Source of the DNA: an uncultured Bacteroidota bacterium
GTDB taxonomy: Bacteria > Bacteroidota > Bacteroidia > 2-12-FULL-35-15
Assembly: GCA_903911435.1 (NCBI GenBank)
Contig: CAIWDF010000080.1
Span: forward strand, 1-33,867
Direction of reading: 5' to 3'
Length of the DNA: 33,867 bases
The position numbers and the translations under genes are program-made. Below are positions 32,879 to 33,867 of the stretch, piece by piece. The notes below the pieces were generated by a model. The model was not told where the DNA came from and made no database searches. It was given only the letters and a program-made list of their open reading frames with translations. Every line of letters starts with the position of its first letter. Position 1 is the first letter of the stretch.

Positions 32879-33422
32879 ATACCTAGAAACGGATTGGGAG
32901 AATACCAGAAATGGTTTATGAGGATACCAGAAACGATTTATGAGAATACCAGAAACGGTTTATGAGTATACCAGAAACGGTTTATGAGAATACCAGAAAC
33001 GGTTTATGAGAATACCAGAAACGATTTATGAGCATACCAGAAACGGTTTATGAGAATACCAGAAACGACTTATGAGTATACCAGAAACGATTTATGACAA
33101 TACCAGAAACGGTTTATGAGAATACCAGAAACGATTTATGAGATACCAAGAAGCCTTATATGAGGGTGGCGAAATGAGGATGAGGATACCAGAAACGGTT
33201 TATGAGGATACAAGATACGACTTGTGAGAATGCCAGAAGCAGTGTATGAGGATACCAGAAACGGTTTATGAGTATACCAGAAGCGGTGTATGAGTATACC
33301 AGAAACGAAATATAAGGAGTGAAAAGTGCAGATGAGAACCCAAGAAACGAATTATGAGGATACCAGAAACGGTTTATGAGTATACCAGAAGCGTTGTATG
33401 AATATTCCAGAAACGGGCTATG
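32879..33422. repeat. 22-bp tandem repeat array, about 23 copies
   Basis: Consensus unit ATACCAGAAACGGTTTATGA plus two bases (GN). About 23 units are present; most are exactly 22 bp. Variation is concentrated in the two bases after ACG (mostly GT or AT), in the last base, and in diverged copies near 33145, 33200 and 33320, where short insertions interrupt the phase. Forward and reverse frames I checked contain stops in the unit itself (TTATGA forward, TCATAA reverse), so it is not a coding repeat. There are no variable spacers, which excludes CRISPR. Confidence 0.9.
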
Positions 33423-33465
33423 AAGGGGGGATAAATGCAGAAATAGCTGAAATTATGCAAGTTAA

Positions 33466-33532
33466 CACCTCTCCCCTTAATCCCCTCTCAAAAGTCACCT
33501 CTCCCCTTAATCCCCTCTCCACAAGAGAGGGG
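33466..33532. repeat. Paired 24-bp direct repeats with terminal hairpin
   Basis: Two identical copies at 33466-33489 and 33496-33519 (CACCTCTCCCCTTAATCCCC followed by TCTC). The second copy ends in CCCCTCTC, which pairs with GAGAGGGG (33525-33532) around the loop CACAA. This is a dispersed-repeat type I have seen in Bacteroidota intergenic DNA. Confidence 0.75.
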
Positions 33533-33746
33533 GATAAACTTGATATAAGGGGTGGAAAAGGACAATTGGGACTATAGGGACTGAAAGGAGGAAAATGCAT
33601 TAAAAAAGGTTTTTTGTGTTTGTTTGTTAGAAATAAGGGCGAGGGTTTTAGGTTTAAAATTGGACAAGGAGCGTAACATAAGGTGAGGTTTATAATTTAG
33701 ACCGGATATAAATAAGGTTGGTGGGGAAAAAAAGGGGCAAAAAAAA

Positions 33747-33777
33747 TTTGTGGGAACGGAAAAGTTTACTAATTTTG
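33747..33777 (+). promoter_or_regulatory. Strong Bacteroidota-type promoter at the right edge
   Basis: TTTG (33747-33750), exactly 19 bp, then TAATTTTG (33770-33777): a full match to the -33/-7 consensus TTTG-N19-TAnnTTTG. Transcription should start near 33784 and read out of the window. Confidence 0.65.
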
Positions 33778-33861
33778 GTGCATCAAAATAAGGGAATTAT
33801 TATTTTGTGTTGAAAGAGAATAGTAAAGATCCCGTATTGTTTAATTAAAAACTACAAACAT

Positions 33862-33867
33862 ATGTCA
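33862..33867 (+). CDS. Possible start codon of a gene cut by the right edge
   Basis: ATGTCA at the very end, about 78 bases after the predicted transcription start and preceded by an A-rich stretch as at other starts in this window. Only two codons are visible, so no product can be named. Confidence 0.3.

Larger units (their letters stand above)
32699..33861. other. Repeat-rich non-coding region upstream of the polysaccharide operon
   Basis: About 1.16 kb without a convincing gene. Contents from left to right: operon promoter (32752-32784); inverted copy of the dispersed CCTTTGTG-type repeat (32827-32857); 22-bp tandem array (32879-33422); paired CACCTCTCCCCTTAATCCCC repeats with a hairpin (33466-33532); a GGGACTATAGGGACTG-type word near 33570; AT-rich DNA; and a plus-strand promoter (33747-33777). 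Confidence 0.8.

Noticed and set aside
32879-33422. CRISPR array
   Set aside because: The 22-bp units are directly adjacent with no unique spacers, and no cas genes are present.
33418-33600. Small minus-strand gene
   Set aside because: The frame is made of the paired CACCTCTCCCC repeats and hairpin; its translation is repeat-derived (RGLRGEV twice).

Overview
The window looks like chromosomal DNA of a Bacteroidota (Bacteroidetes) bacterium, probably a gliding or T9SS-bearing member of the Chitinophagales/Sphingobacteriia/Cytophagia type. Three large exported proteins end in type A T9SS C-terminal sorting domains. Start sites lack obvious Shine-Dalgarno sequences, several upstream regions carry the Bacteroidota -7 box TAnnTTTG, and intergenic DNA is full of short interspersed repeats. 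No rRNA, tRNA, insertion sequence or CRISPR array was recognised.

Layout. 1-90 is the end of a 21-bp tandem array. 172-819 is an unrecognised protein with an FN3-like tail. 820-1407 is a repeat-rich gap with two terminator-like hairpins. 1408-4278 (+) holds a biosynthetic-type thiolase, a cytoplasmic NlpC/P60 murein peptidase and a DUF3108 exported protein. 4282-5031 (-) is a DPM1-like GT2. 5136-5663 (+) is a lipoprotein with a TonB-C-like domain. 5672-8277 (-) is a compact ACP, MBOAT O-acyltransferase and SGNH-like set resembling dltC-dltB-dltD without dltA; the SGNH partner appears to lack its catalytic residues. 8576-11910 (+) is a T9SS-exported subtilase, a small membrane protein and a UbiA-family prenyltransferase. 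12085-14616 (-) is an Asp-box/VPS10-like T9SS protein. 14617-15500 is a gap with a striking dyad array. 15501-18956 (-) is a T9SS PNGase F-like protein with a large LamG-bearing insertion.

19044-32698 (-) is a 14-gene surface-polysaccharide (O-antigen) locus, mostly overlapping or spaced by fewer than 60 bp. In transcription order it encodes a Wzt-like ABC ATPase with a C-terminal cargo domain, a zinc-finger methyltransferase, GT9, two GT2s, an RgpF-like protein, two more GT2s, two GT4s, a second methyltransferase, a WaaL/O-antigen-ligase-like membrane protein, a DegT/DnrJ aminotransferase and a small phosphoglycosyl transferase. The genes fit start of a lipid-linked glycan, sugar supply, chain assembly, ABC export and periplasmic ligation. 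The Wzm permease is not in the window. In T9SS organisms type A cargo is often attached to A-LPS, so the cargo genes and the O-antigen locus may be functionally connected, although the sequence alone cannot show it.

32699-33867 is non-coding: a 22-bp tandem array of about 23 copies, other dispersed repeat families, and a near-perfect TTTG-N19-TAATTTTG promoter just before a start codon at the right edge. The most unusual DNA signals are the 21-bp-spaced dyad array at 14954-15194, the concentric inverted repeat at 1014-1148, and the presence of three 21/22-bp periodic arrays in one window.
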